From Selenomonas timonae (lineage in GTDB: Bacteria; Bacillota; Negativicutes; Selenomonadales; Selenomonadaceae), in NCBI RefSeq assembly GCF_014250475.1, contig NZ_CP060204.1, positions 62,001 to 126,000 of the forward strand: DNA of 64,000 nucleotides, in the 5' to 3' direction. The notes under the pieces were generated by a model. The model did not search any database. It saw nothing but the letters and a program-made list of their open reading frames with translations, and was not told the DNA's origin. Shown in pieces: positions 1 through 7,377 of the stretch. Positions within the stretch are counted from its first letter, which is position 1; each line of letters opens with the position of its first letter. A program made the position numbers and the translations under genes.

Positions 1-476
1 TCACTGTAGCCGACGAAATGCCCGTTGAGGAAGAGCGCGAGTGCCGCGTCCACGCCGGCAAAGGAAATGAAAACATTTTCCCAGTCCTTCGGCACGTTGA
101 AATACTTTACATAGCAGCCGACGGGGTTGCTGCGCGTCGGAATCTCCCCCGGCGCGATGCTCTCGTGTCCGTCCCATGGATACGTCGTGTTCGTGTAATG
201 CGGTACACCATGCCCCTCCATCTGGATGTGCGCCGGCACACGGATCGTCTCCCAATCGTGACAATCATAATCCGCCGCCTCGAAGCCCTGCGGGATGAGT
301 GTCGTATTCCGCGCATAAGCAAAATGCCAAATGCCGCCGAGCGTGCGGTAGAACGAGGATACGCCGCGTGCCAGTTCCGCCTCATCACGATAGAAGATAT
401 GGTCGCTGTGCGCAGGCAGGCGGTTCTCCGCAAAATACTGCGGGTCTTTCAGTTTCTCAAAATCGAAGCCGCTCAT
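1..476 (-). CDS. lacZ: Beta-galactosidase (GH2 family), N-terminal part, runs off the left edge
   Basis: The reading frame opens at an ATG at 476, seven bases after a GGAGG ribosome site, and stays open to the window edge (about 158 codons seen). The translation has the GH2 N-terminal jelly-roll signature: an 'ENRLPAHSD' segment near residue 17, then 'RTLGGIWHFAY' and 'YTNTTYPWD', followed by 'NVFISFAGVDAALALFLNGHFVGYS'. The active-site domain lies outside the window. It should hydrolyse lactose or other beta-galactosides in the cytoplasm. It is the third gene of a minus-strand unit after a kinase-like gene and a GPH symporter, which supports a lactose role. The family is confident; the exact substrate is inferred from context. 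Confidence 0.93.
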   Translation of the reverse strand, partial: MSGFDFEKLKDPQYFAENRLPAHSDHIFYRDEAELARGVSSFYRTLGGIWHFAYARNTTLIPQGFEAADYDCHDWETIRVPAHIQMEGHGVPHYTNTTYPWDGHESIAPGEIPTRSNPVGCYVKYFNVPKDWENVFISFAGVDAALALFLNGHFVGYS

Positions 477-501
477 ATCAAGACCTCCATTTCTGCAAAG
501 A

Positions 502-523
502 AAGCGGCCGACACCGACCGCTT
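502..523 (-). terminator. Intercistronic hairpin between symporter and beta-galactosidase genes
   Basis: Nine-base arms (502-510 and 515-523, one G-U pair) close a four-base loop. On the minus strand a short interrupted T-run follows. It could partly terminate transcription or stabilise the upstream message, lowering lacZ relative to the transporter. The T-run is weak, so a full terminator is unlikely. Confidence 0.4.
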
Positions 524-543
524 CCACAAATGCTGCCACAGGA

Positions 544-1965
544 TTACTTATTCATTTCATCCCATTTTTCTTCCAGTTCCTCCACAATGCGTGCATGCTC
601 CGCCTCCGTAAGCGTCACCTTCGCACGATAGAGAATCGTCCCAAGCAGGATGAACACAAACGGCAGTGCAAACATGACGAGCTTGAAGTTGAAGAGGTTC
701 TCCGGCGTGATCGTCGCCGCCGTCGCGCCGCTCGTCATGCCGACCCAGATCGCAGTCAGACCGATCAGCCCGCTTGTAATCGCACCCGCGAGCTTATCCA
801 CCAGAGGACGCACGCAGAGGACAAGAGCCTCATCACGATGCCCGAGCTTCAGCTGCCCGTACTCGACTGTATCCGTGATCGTCATGAGCACAACGAGAAA
901 GATCAGCGGCTGCGGCAGAGCAAAGAGACCTGCGGCAAAGAGGGTCATAAGGACGCTCGTGCCCGCCATCGCGTAGAGCACGATGCCAACGAGCATCACG
1001 GCAACCGAGCCGAAGAAGAGCCTCCGACGGCTGAACTTCTCCGTCAGCGTCGGGAAGAGAGCCACGGCGAGCAAGCCGATGATAACGTTGATAACGCCGA
1101 GGAACGAGAACTGTTTTGCGTCGCCGAGCACATAGATAAAGTAATAGAGGTTGAAATTATTGATGACATTCTGCCCAAGAACAAAAACAAGATACGCAAT
1201 CGCCACCCAGAGCAGCTGATCATTCTTGATGAGGATCGAGAACACGTCCTTGAACGAGGTCTCCGTCTTGTTCTCGCGCAGCGCGGAATCCTCCTCCTTT
1301 GTCCCAAGGCCGAGGATAATCGCGCCGAGGGTTGCGATGCCGCCGCCGATGACCGCAAACGCAAACCAGCCCGCAGAGTCACCCGCACCGCCGTTCTCGT
1401 TCAGCGAGAAGTAGAGCACGACGGGCATGACGATCGCCGTGACCAGCTGACCGCCGAACACCGAACCAATACGTGCATAGGTCGCCGTCACCTCACGCTC
1501 GCGCGAGTCGAACGAGAGCGCAGGGATCATCGACCAGATGGCAACGTCCTTTGCCGAGTAGAACACATCCATGATGAGGTAGAGGACTGCAAAGAGGACG
1601 AGGTAGAGCATCGGATTCGACACCGTCAGCCCGCCCATATCCGTAAATAGGATCGCCAGCGTGATCGCCGCAACGAACGCGCCCACAATGACCCACGGCT
1701 TGAACTTGCCCCAGCGTGTCTTGGTCTTGTCGATCGTATTGCCGATGAACGGGTCGAGGAACAGCTCGCCCACGCGCAGGACAAGGATGATCGTCGTCAC
1801 AATGCCGATCATATAGGCATCGTGCTCATGGTTGTCGGAGTGGAACAGATTGCTCGTGACAAAGATCATAAAGTACGTACCGAGCATAGCATAGAACACA
1901 TCATGTCCGAAGGTGCCGCAGGAATAAGCGATGCGCGGCCAGAACTTGCTCTTTTTGTCCGACAT
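544..1965 (-). CDS. GPH-family sugar:cation symporter (MelB/LacS-like)
   Basis: A 473-residue, twelve-helix inner-membrane transporter of the glycoside-pentoside-hexuronide:cation symporter family. The family loop motif is clear at residues 71-91 (DPFIGNTIDK followed by TKTRWGKFKPW). There is no C-terminal EIIA-like domain as in LacS of lactic acid bacteria, so direct HPr control through that domain is not expected. The start ATG follows AGGAGG, which overlaps the stop of the upstream kinase-like gene, so the two are probably translationally coupled. Position before a GH2 beta-galactosidase suggests a beta-galactoside substrate such as lactose, taken up with Na+ or H+. The substrate is inferred from context. 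Confidence 0.9.
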   Translation of the reverse strand: MSDKKSKFWPRIAYSCGTFGHDVFYAMLGTYFMIFVTSNLFHSDNHEHDAYMIGIVTTIILVLRVGELFLDPFIGNTIDKTKTRWGKFKPWVIVGAFVAAITLAILFTDMGGLTVSNPMLYLVLFAVLYLIMDVFYSAKDVAIWSMIPALSFDSREREVTATYARIGSVFGGQLVTAIVMPVVLYFSLNENGGAGDSAGWFAFAVIGGGIATLGAIILGLGTKEEDSALRENKTETSFKDVFSILIKNDQLLWVAIAYLVFVLGQNVINNFNLYYFIYVLGDAKQFSFLGVINVIIGLLAVALFPTLTEKFSRRRLFFGSVAVMLVGIVLYAMAGTSVLMTLFAAGLFALPQPLIFLVVLMTITDTVEYGQLKLGHRDEALVLCVRPLVDKLAGAITSGLIGLTAIWVGMTSGATAATITPENLFNFKLVMFALPFVFILLGTILYRAKVTLTEAEHARIVEELEEKWDEMNK

Positions 1966-1977
1966 GGGAAGCCCTCC

Positions 1978-2583
1978 TCAGCCTTTGACCGTGCGGATGT
2001 AGGCAATGATGCCATCCGCAATCTGCGCGAGCGGCGCACGTCCCGCATTCACAACGAGGTCATAGTGTGCGCCGTCGCCCCACTTGCGCCCCGTATAGTA
2101 GTCATAGTAGCGCGCGCGTTTCTCGTCCTCGCGATCCATCTCCTTGAGCGTCTTGCCCTCGTAGACCGTACGTCCGCGCTCCTCACGGTAGTCGTCGTCC
2201 GCACAGACGAAGATGGAAAACACATCGTCGCGCTTCCGGAGCGCATAGTCCGCGCAGCGTCCGAGGAAGATGCACGGACCGTCATCAGCAAGTTTCCGCA
2301 CAACGTTTGACTCCGCCATGAACATCCCCTGACTGGACTCGCCCATCGCCATGCCGAACGAGTGGAACGGAATGAAGCGCGATGCAAGCGGCTTCACCGT
2401 GTTCTCAAGCTCGAGCAGTTCCTTCTCATGCAGATCGTTGATGCCGAGCTTTGCCGCCGCGAGGTGGACGATCTGGCGATCGTAGAGATGAACGCCCAGC
2501 TTCTCGGCGAGAATGTTCGCAAGTTCCCGTCCGCCGCAGCCGTACCGACGGCTGATTGTGAGGATGAATTTCTTCTCCTCCAT
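1978..2583 (-). CDS. Cytidylate-kinase-like family protein
   Basis: 201 residues of the Cytidylate_kin2 type. The N-terminus 'ILTISRRYGCGGRELANILAEKLG' is the diverged nucleotide-binding loop of this family, followed by 'LYDRQIV'. Members are P-loop-kinase homologues with no well-established substrate, so a true CMP kinase role is not claimed. The ATG has an excellent ribosome site (AAGGAGGG, six-base spacing). It is the first gene after the two-operator promoter and only 12 bases separate it from the symporter gene, so it belongs to the lactose unit. Its role there is unknown. Confidence 0.8.
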   Translation of the reverse strand: MEEKKFILTISRRYGCGGRELANILAEKLGVHLYDRQIVHLAAAKLGINDLHEKELLELENTVKPLASRFIPFHSFGMAMGESSQGMFMAESNVVRKLADDGPCIFLGRCADYALRKRDDVFSIFVCADDDYREERGRTVYEGKTLKEMDREDEKRARYYDYYTGRKWGDGAHYDLVVNAGRAPLAQIADGIIAYIRTVKG

Positions 2584-2670
2584 GTGACTCCCTCCTTCAT
2601 CATGGGAAACGGATGAGTGTTTCCCATAAACAACTCTTGAAAATGATAAAATGGAAAAGGTTTTTGGAAA

Positions 2671-2684
2671 AGTAAACGTTTTCT
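2671..2684 (-). promoter_or_regulatory. Downstream cre/LacI-type operator of the lactose unit
   Basis: The 14-mer AGTAAACGTTTTCT matches 13 of 14 positions of the CcpA cre consensus (TGWAARCGYTWNCW) as I remember it. It is centred on the AACGTT core typical of LacI-family operators. It lies just downstream of the predicted transcription start (about 2692), a roadblock position. Confidence 0.6.
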
Positions 2685-2698
2685 TTCTTACGGTTTTT

Positions 2699-2727
2699 AT
2701 TATACGCCATCATTTTCCAAAAAGCAA
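2699..2727 (-). promoter_or_regulatory. Sigma-70-type promoter of the lactose unit
   Basis: On the minus strand a TTGCTT -35 box (2722-2727) and a perfect TATAAT -10 box (2699-2704) are separated by exactly 17 bases. Predicted start is near 2692, leaving a leader of about 110 bases before the kinase-like gene. Confidence 0.75.
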
Positions 2728-2736
2728 ACGTTTTCT
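2723..2736 (-). promoter_or_regulatory. Upstream cre/LacI-type operator overlapping the -35 box
   Basis: AGCAAACGTTTTCT repeats the other operator with one base changed and overlaps the -35 box. The two copies are offset by exactly 52 bases, close to five helical turns, so one regulator could bind both on the same DNA face. No LacI-family gene lies in the window. Confidence 0.6.
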
Positions 2737-2788
2737 TTTAAACTTTTGATGATAATTACGTGAGTACCATTCAAAATCATCCATATAA

Positions 2789-2834
2789 AAAGATTGCTGC
2801 ATGCGTCCCTTACGAGATCCATGCAGCAATCTTT
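2789..2834 (-). terminator. Rho-independent terminator of deoD
   Basis: Perfect 15-base arms (2789-2803 and 2820-2834) lie just past the deoD stop. On the minus strand the stem is followed by a short T-run. It separates deoD from the lactose promoter. Confidence 0.85.
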
Positions 2835-2856
2835 GATATCTGTGTATGGTATGCGC

Positions 2857-3564
2857 TCAGCCGACCGCCGTCTCGAGTGCGATGCGAATCATGTCGTTGA
2901 ATGTGGTCTGACGTTCCTCCGCCGTGCATTCCTCGCCCGTGAGGAGGTGATTGCTGACCGTGAAGAGCGCGAGTGCCTGCCGTCCATACTTCGCCGCGAG
3001 TGTATAGAGTGCCGCCGCCTCCATCTCGACCGCGAGCACGCCGTACTGACGCAGCTTCGCATTGTCAATCTCCTCATCGTAGAAACGGTCGACGGAGATG
3101 ACATTGCCAACACGCACGGGGAGGTTCAGCTTCTTTGCATTCTCCACAGCGGCGGAGAGCAACTCGTAGTCCGCAAGCGGCGCATAGTTGATCGCACCGC
3201 CGAATATATTGCGGAGCATGGACGAGTCCGTCGTCGCTCCCTGCGCGATGAACACGTCACGCACCTTCACCTTCTCGTGCATGGCGCCGCAGGTGCCGAC
3301 GCGGATGAGCTTCTGCACGCCGTAGTAGTCCATCAGCTCATTCACATAGATGGAGATCGACGGCATACCCATGCCCGTGCCCTGCACGGAGATCGGAACG
3401 CCCTTGTACGTGCCTGTATAGCCGAGGATGTTGCGGATGGATGTGTACTCCTTCGCCCCCTCCAGGAAATTCTCCGCGATGAATTTCGCGCGCAGCGGGT
3501 CCCCCGGCAGCAGGATGCGCTCCGCGATCTCGCCCTTTTCGGCGGCAATGTGCAGTGAACTCAT
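2857..3564 (-). CDS. deoD: Purine nucleoside phosphorylase, DeoD type
   Basis: A full-length 235-residue hexameric-type PNP, which phosphorolyses purine (deoxy)nucleosides to base and (deoxy)ribose-1-phosphate. Visible motifs are [13 protein letters not shown] (19-31), the phosphate-binding GTGMGMPS (62-69), the sugar-site VEMEAAAL (179-186) and the C-terminal [10 protein letters not shown]. The residue equivalent to catalytic Asp204 of E. coli DeoD is Asn (N205, codon AAT, in 'TVSNHLLTG'). The partner Arg (R218) is kept. Asn is found at the functionally analogous place of trimeric PNPs specific for 6-oxopurines, so adenosine may be a poor substrate here; that is inference. The ribosome site AGGAGG precedes the ATG by about seven bases. 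It is transcribed alone, with its own terminator. Confidence 0.95.
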   Translation of the reverse strand: MSSLHIAAEKGEIAERILLPGDPLRAKFIAENFLEGAKEYTSIRNILGYTGTYKGVPISVQGTGMGMPSISIYVNELMDYYGVQKLIRVGTCGAMHEKVKVRDVFIAQGATTDSSMLRNIFGGAINYAPLADYELLSAAVENAKKLNLPVRVGNVISVDRFYDEEIDNAKLRQYGVLAVEMEAAALYTLAAKYGRQALALFTVSNHLLTGEECTAEERQTTFNDMIRIALETAVG

Positions 3565-3612
3565 GTTGTTTCCTCCTATTGAAATAGATTTGTCGTCCTT
3601 ATTGTAACGCGG

Positions 3613-3954
3613 TCATACCATATCATTATTTTCCGTATATCTCGCGAGCTGCGCTGCGGTATCCCGCCCTCCGTATAAAATGCGGATGACGGTCACAATG
3701 CAGCTCTCGTGCTTCGGTATGTAGAAAACGAGATAATGGTCGACAGGCATAATGCGAAGACCGCACGTGCGCCACGGCTCACCTTCATAGAGCCGATACC
3801 GTTCAGGCATTTCTTCAAGTGCATAGATGTGCTCCTCCAAATGTCGAAAGAGTGCCTCTGCACTACCTATGGCTCGGAGTTCAAATGCGATATACTCATA
3901 AATCTCACGCATATCCTCCTTTGCTTGCGCAGAGAGTTCAACGCGATACATCAT
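3613..3954 (-). CDS. RelE/ParE-superfamily toxin
   Basis: 113 residues of the small RelE/ParE fold: 'MYRVELSAQAKEDMREIYEYIA' at the N-terminus, a central 'LEEMPERYRLYEGEPWRTCGLRIM' and the beta-strand 'YLVFYIPKHESCIVTVIRILYGGRD'. Family members are either ribosome-dependent mRNA nucleases (RelE) or gyrase poisons (ParE), and the sequence does not let me choose. Two Met codons in a row open the frame; the first overlaps the antitoxin stop as ATGA, giving translational coupling. It is the second gene of a two-gene toxin-antitoxin operon. Confidence 0.88.
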   Translation of the reverse strand: MMYRVELSAQAKEDMREIYEYIAFELRAIGSAEALFRHLEEHIYALEEMPERYRLYEGEPWRTCGLRIMPVDHYLVFYIPKHESCIVTVIRILYGGRDTAAQLARYTENNDMV

Positions 3955-4259
3955 AGCCCGTACTCCCGCCGCAGTTCAGCAAAGACCTCGCGCGCGGGTC
4001 GCGTCCGTCCTGCCTCAATATCGGCATAGCCCTTTTCAAGCTCTCTATTAAGCTCCTCTTCCGACAGCCTGCTCACATCAAGAGAGTGTCTGCGCGGTAT
4101 TTTCACATCGAACGGAAGCCCCTGCTGCAGGATCACCTGACGATAGAACATATTGATTGCATTGGATGCCGGAATGCCGAGCGCCGCAAGTATCTCCTCT
4201 GCCCGTTCCTTAACGTCCGGCTCGACTCTCGCATATAGATTGGCGGATTTTGCTGCCAT
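3951..4259 (-). CDS. relB: RelB/DinJ-family antitoxin
   Basis: 102 residues with the ribbon-helix-helix start of RelB/DinJ antitoxins ('ANLYARVEPDVKERAEEILAALGIPASNAINMFYRQVILQQGLPF', given here as the recognised region spanning residues 6-50) and a charged C-terminal half that would wrap the toxin. It should neutralise the toxin encoded next and autorepress the operon. The start ATG lies behind AGGAGGGG. A palindrome over the -35 box of the upstream promoter is the probable operator. Confidence 0.88.
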   Translation of the reverse strand: MAAKSANLYARVEPDVKERAEEILAALGIPASNAINMFYRQVILQQGLPFDVKIPRRHSLDVSRLSEEELNRELEKGYADIEAGRTRPAREVFAELRREYGL

Positions 4260-4302
4260 AATAACGCCCCTCCTTCTTCCTTGCGTAAATCATTCTACTG
4301 AT

Positions 4303-4343
4303 ATTATATCTGTATGTGCGGACAAGTGCAATACATATTACAC
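4303..4343 (-). promoter_or_regulatory. Toxin-antitoxin promoter with overlapping palindromic operator
   Basis: Minus-strand -35 TTGCAC (4326-4331) and -10 TATAAT (4303-4308) are 17 bases apart. An 18-base imperfect palindrome (GTGCAATACATATTACAC, 4326-4343) covers the -35 box, and a short palindrome GATATTATATC covers the -10 box. This arrangement suits autorepression by the RelB-type antitoxin. Confidence 0.65.
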
Positions 4344-4348
4344 TTCCT

Positions 4349-4387
4349 AAAAAAACAGTCCCGCGCATATAAAACACGCAGAACTGT
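4349..4387 (-). terminator. Terminator downstream of the DASS transporter pseudogene
   Basis: Eleven-base arms with two G-U pairs (4355-4365 and 4377-4387) are followed on the minus strand by seven T residues. Confidence 0.8.
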
Positions 4388-4409
4388 CCTTGTATTTAGT
4401 TCACATAGC

Positions 4410-5530
4410 CTACCAAAGTCCGATGACCTTCCACCACGCGCCGCCGAGGATGAGCCAGATGGAGACGTTGACGGTGGTGATGATGAAGCCGAGCCGCCAC
4501 CAATCATTCTGCGATACATAGCCCGCACCGTAGAGGATGGGAGCTGCTCCGCCGCCGTAATGCGTGAGCGGTATCATAATGTTCGACATCGCGGCGAATG
4601 CAATGGCAGCGAGCATCGGCGGCGTGCCGACGGCGATGGCAACCGTCAAGAAGGCGGCATACATCGCCCCGATATGCACCGAGACGCTTGCAAATCCATA
4701 GTGCGAGTATACGTAGATCAGGATGAGCAGGACGAATGCGAGCGTCCAGCTGATGCCCGCCGATTCGATCATGCTGCCCGCACCCTCCGCAACATATTTG
4801 ATAAAGCCGCTCTTAGAGAGCGCCGAGGCAAGTGCAATGAGCGAGCCCATCCAGAACATTGTATTCCATGCGCCTTTTTCGTTCAACACATCGTCCCACG
4901 TCAGAACATCCGTGAGGAGCATGACGACAACGGCGAGCATGCCGACGGTCGTTGCGCCGATGTGGTGGATCTCGGAGGTCGCCCAGAGGACGAGCGCCCC
5001 ACAGAATACAACAGCAACGATCTTCTCCACGCCGGACATGACACCCATTTTCGCGAGCTCGTCCGTCGCCATCTGCTTTGCAAGCGGCATCTCCTCAATC
5101 TCAGGTGGAAAGAGCTTGTAGAGCAGATAGGGCATGACGATGAGCGAGATCATCCCCGGCACGATGGCGGCAAGCGCCCAGCCGCTCCATGTGATCTGTG
5201 TCTCCGTCGCCTTTGCTGCCAGCTCCACGGACAGCGGGTTTCCCGCCATCGCCGTCATGAACATGGCGCAGGTGATGGCATTCGCCTGATACTCGATCTG
5301 CATGATGTACGCACCGAAATGGAAATCGTCCCCGTGAGCGCCGCGACCGTTACGCCGATGAATCCCATCGCGCCGATTGCAATGGGCTGAAAGATAAATC
5401 CCAAAATGGTCGCCGCAAAGATGGCAAAGATATGCCATGCCGCCGGCGTCAGTCCCTCCGGAATCGGCAGGAACCAGAGGACGAGCGCAACAGCCAGAAC
5501 GGCAAGGAGTTTCCTGCGCCGCATATCCAT
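4410..5530 (-). pseudogene. DASS/SLC13-family dicarboxylate transporter, broken by internal deletion and frameshift
   Basis: The N-terminal part (from the ATG at 5530, behind AGGTG) reads as the first two helices of a divalent anion:Na+ symporter ('GLTPAAWHIFAIFAATILGFI', then 'IGAMGFIGVTVAALTGTIS'). It then runs into nonsense. In another frame the family resumes near 5320 with 'GAYIMQIEYQANAITCAMF' and 'TAMAGNPL' and continues intact to the C-terminus, including 'PLTHYGGGAAPILY'. Family members are about 470-490 residues; here roughly 100 residues, including the first SNT sodium/substrate motif, are missing at the junction (about 5315-5330). Transport is therefore very unlikely. A LysR gene is divergent from it. 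The rest of the reading frame is clean, so the lesion looks recent, or could be an assembly error. Confidence 0.85.
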
Positions 5531-5562
5531 TTTATTCACCTCACAAGCAATTCCTTTGAAAA

Positions 5563-5589
5563 GAACCCGGCTGTGATCCCGCCGGGTTC
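5563..5589 (-). terminator. Terminator-like hairpin in the divergent lysR/transporter gap
   Basis: Perfect nine-base GC-rich arms (5563-5571 and 5581-5589) are followed on the minus strand by TTTTC. It points toward the transporter pseudogene and fills much of the 77-base gap. It may be an attenuator in the transporter leader or a relic of a lost gene. Confidence 0.5.
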
Positions 5590-5607
5590 CCCATCAACAC
5601 AAATGAA

Positions 5608-6489
5608 ATGGAATTACGGCAGCTCGAATACTTCCTCATGGTGAGCGACCTCGCGAGCTTTACGCGCGCAGCGGAGCGTCTGTACGTCTCACAGCCCGCC
5701 GTTACGAACGCGGTACGCAGCCTCGAGGAAGAACTTGGCATACAGCTGCTCGACCGCAGTCAGCGCAAGGTGACGCTCACGGCAGAGGGAAAGATATTCC
5801 ATCGGCACATTCAGAACATCATGCAGGGCATATCGACAACGCTAAATGAGATCAACGACCTCAAATCCCACAACCGAGGTCATCTCGTGATCGGCGTGAC
5901 GCCGCTCGCGGGAATCGCATCCACGAGCCGTCTGCTCGCAGAGTTCCGCGCCGCCTACCCCAATATCAACATCTGCTTTGCGGAACACGATGTTGGACAG
6001 CTGCTCGAACTGCTGCACGCAGACAAGCTCGACTTTGCCTTTGTGTTTGATCTGACGGAGCAGGAGCGCACGCGTCTAAACGAGCTCCCGCTGCCGCGCG
6101 AGGAGCTCATGGTGTGCTGCGCCCGCAGACACGCGCTGAGCCGCAGGAACTCCATCACACTCGCGGAGTTGACAGAGGAGTCCTTCATCCTCATGGAGTC
6201 GACCTGTCTTTTTCGCCAAATACTCGTAAAGCATTTCGAGGAAGCAGACAGTATGCCGCCCGTCTGCATGGAAATTGCACAGGTGCAGCTGCTCAAGTCG
6301 CTCGTTGCCGAGAATGCGGGCATCTCCATCCTGCCCGAGAGCCTCATCGAGCACGACGGAAATCTCAGCGCCGTCCCACTCACACCGTCGATCTACCTGC
6401 ATCCGAGTGTCGTATACAAGACAGACAAGCTGCTCTCCCATGCGGCACAGGCATTTGAAGAAATGGCACGGAAAGGAGCGCAATCATGA
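5608..6489 (+). CDS. LysR-family transcriptional regulator
   Basis: 293 residues. The winged HTH fills residues 1-60 ('MELRQLEYFLMVSDLASFTRAAERL' pattern, then 'VSQPAVTNAVRSLEEELGIQLLDR'), followed by the periplasmic-binding-like effector domain ('HLVIGVTPLAGIAST'). The start is placed at the standard LysR Met; no good Shine-Dalgarno sequence is visible. It is divergent from the DASS transporter pseudogene, which suggests control of dicarboxylate uptake and autoregulation. It overlaps the next gene by four bases (ATGA), so the pair is one unit. With its presumed target broken, it may now act elsewhere. Confidence 0.92.
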   Translation: MELRQLEYFLMVSDLASFTRAAERLYVSQPAVTNAVRSLEEELGIQLLDRSQRKVTLTAEGKIFHRHIQNIMQGISTTLNEINDLKSHNRGHLVIGVTPLAGIASTSRLLAEFRAAYPNINICFAEHDVGQLLELLHADKLDFAFVFDLTEQERTRLNELPLPREELMVCCARRHALSRRNSITLAELTEESFILMESTCLFRQILVKHFEEADSMPPVCMEIAQVQLLKSLVAENAGISILPESLIEHDGNLSAVPLTPSIYLHPSVVYKTDKLLSHAAQAFEEMARKGAQS

Positions 6490-7325
6490 ATGTGAAAATC
6501 GCAGCCGTCGGCAGCAGCTCCCTCATCGCAGAGGAAATCCGTGATATTGCGCGTGCCCTGCTGAGCGAACGTCTCCCCGTCATCCTCCGCCGCACGGAGG
6601 AGATCACAGATGATCGGAGCGCCGATCTCTATCTGTGCGCACGCACCCAGTACGATCATCTCTCCCGCATCATTCCGAAGGAGCGGCTCTTCCTCATGGA
6701 ACTGCAGCCGGATTCGACCTTCTTCTTTGCCATATCGCGCATTCCTGCGGAGAGTGATGTCTATATCTTCAACAATCACATCGCCTATCCGAAGGAACTC
6801 GCGGCATACTGCCGCACGCTCGGCATGGATCAGGTGAACTACATCCCGCTCGCATTCGAGGAGCTCCCAAAAGAGGAGCTGCTGCGCATCCTATCCAACG
6901 CCCCCTATATCATCGGCGTGGATCGCTTCGTGAGCTTGCTGAAACAGCCCCCCTATGCTGGCGTCCTGCGCCCCGATGTCCAGATCATCGCAGGAAAGCG
7001 CACGGCATCCCTCCGCTCCGCCTTTGCCGTGCTACGCAGCCTCGCGGGCATCCTGCTGGACGATCTGCGCGCACGTTGGCACTCTGAAGCGCATTCTCCT
7101 GTACAGCTGCGGGAGATCGCCGCCGATGTGGACAGCGCCATCGACATCCTGCAAGCGGGTACGATCCGCACAGTCGTCAGTCAGGCGGCAATTGCAGAGC
7201 CGGACAGTATTCCTGCAGCGCACACGCATAGAGAGCTGCCGCCCGAAAGGCTGCAAGACTACATCTCGGAGCGGTTGGAACTGCTCCAATTTCTGCACGA
7301 GAAGATTGATGCTCTCAAGAAGTAG
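6486..7325 (+). CDS. Unknown protein co-translated with LysR regulator
   Basis: 279 residues that I do not recognise. It is soluble, with no signal peptide or membrane helix. The N-terminal 150 residues ('VKIAAVGSSSLIAEEIRDIARALL', then 'LPVILRRTEEI') alternate strands and helices like a Rossmann or receptor-type ligand fold, loosely recalling the PrpR/sensor N-terminal domain, with no HTH visible in that part. The C-terminal 60 residues are helical and charged. The start ATG overlaps the LysR stop (ATGA). It may be a ligand sensor or modulator partnering the regulator; this is inference from coupling only. Confidence 0.7.
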   Translation: MNVKIAAVGSSSLIAEEIRDIARALLSERLPVILRRTEEITDDRSADLYLCARTQYDHLSRIIPKERLFLMELQPDSTFFFAISRIPAESDVYIFNNHIAYPKELAAYCRTLGMDQVNYIPLAFEELPKEELLRILSNAPYIIGVDRFVSLLKQPPYAGVLRPDVQIIAGKRTASLRSAFAVLRSLAGILLDDLRARWHSEAHSPVQLREIAADVDSAIDILQAGTIRTVVSQAAIAEPDSIPAAHTHRELPPERLQDYISERLELLQFLHEKIDALKK

Positions 7326-7327
7326 AA

Positions 7328-7364
7328 AATCCCCTTCGACGATTCATTGCCGTCGAAGGGGATT
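7328..7364. terminator. Bidirectional terminator between convergent genes
   Basis: Perfect 14-base arms (7328-7341 and 7351-7364) are followed by a T-rich stretch on the plus strand and flanking A/T on the other. It serves the LysR unit and htpX. Confidence 0.85.
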
Positions 7365-7377
7365 CCATTTTTGTTGG

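Noticed and set aside
4314-5390. Plus-strand open frame opposite the transporter pseudogene
   Set aside because: Its composition is charged and shadow-like, while the minus strand carries clear DASS-family sequence.
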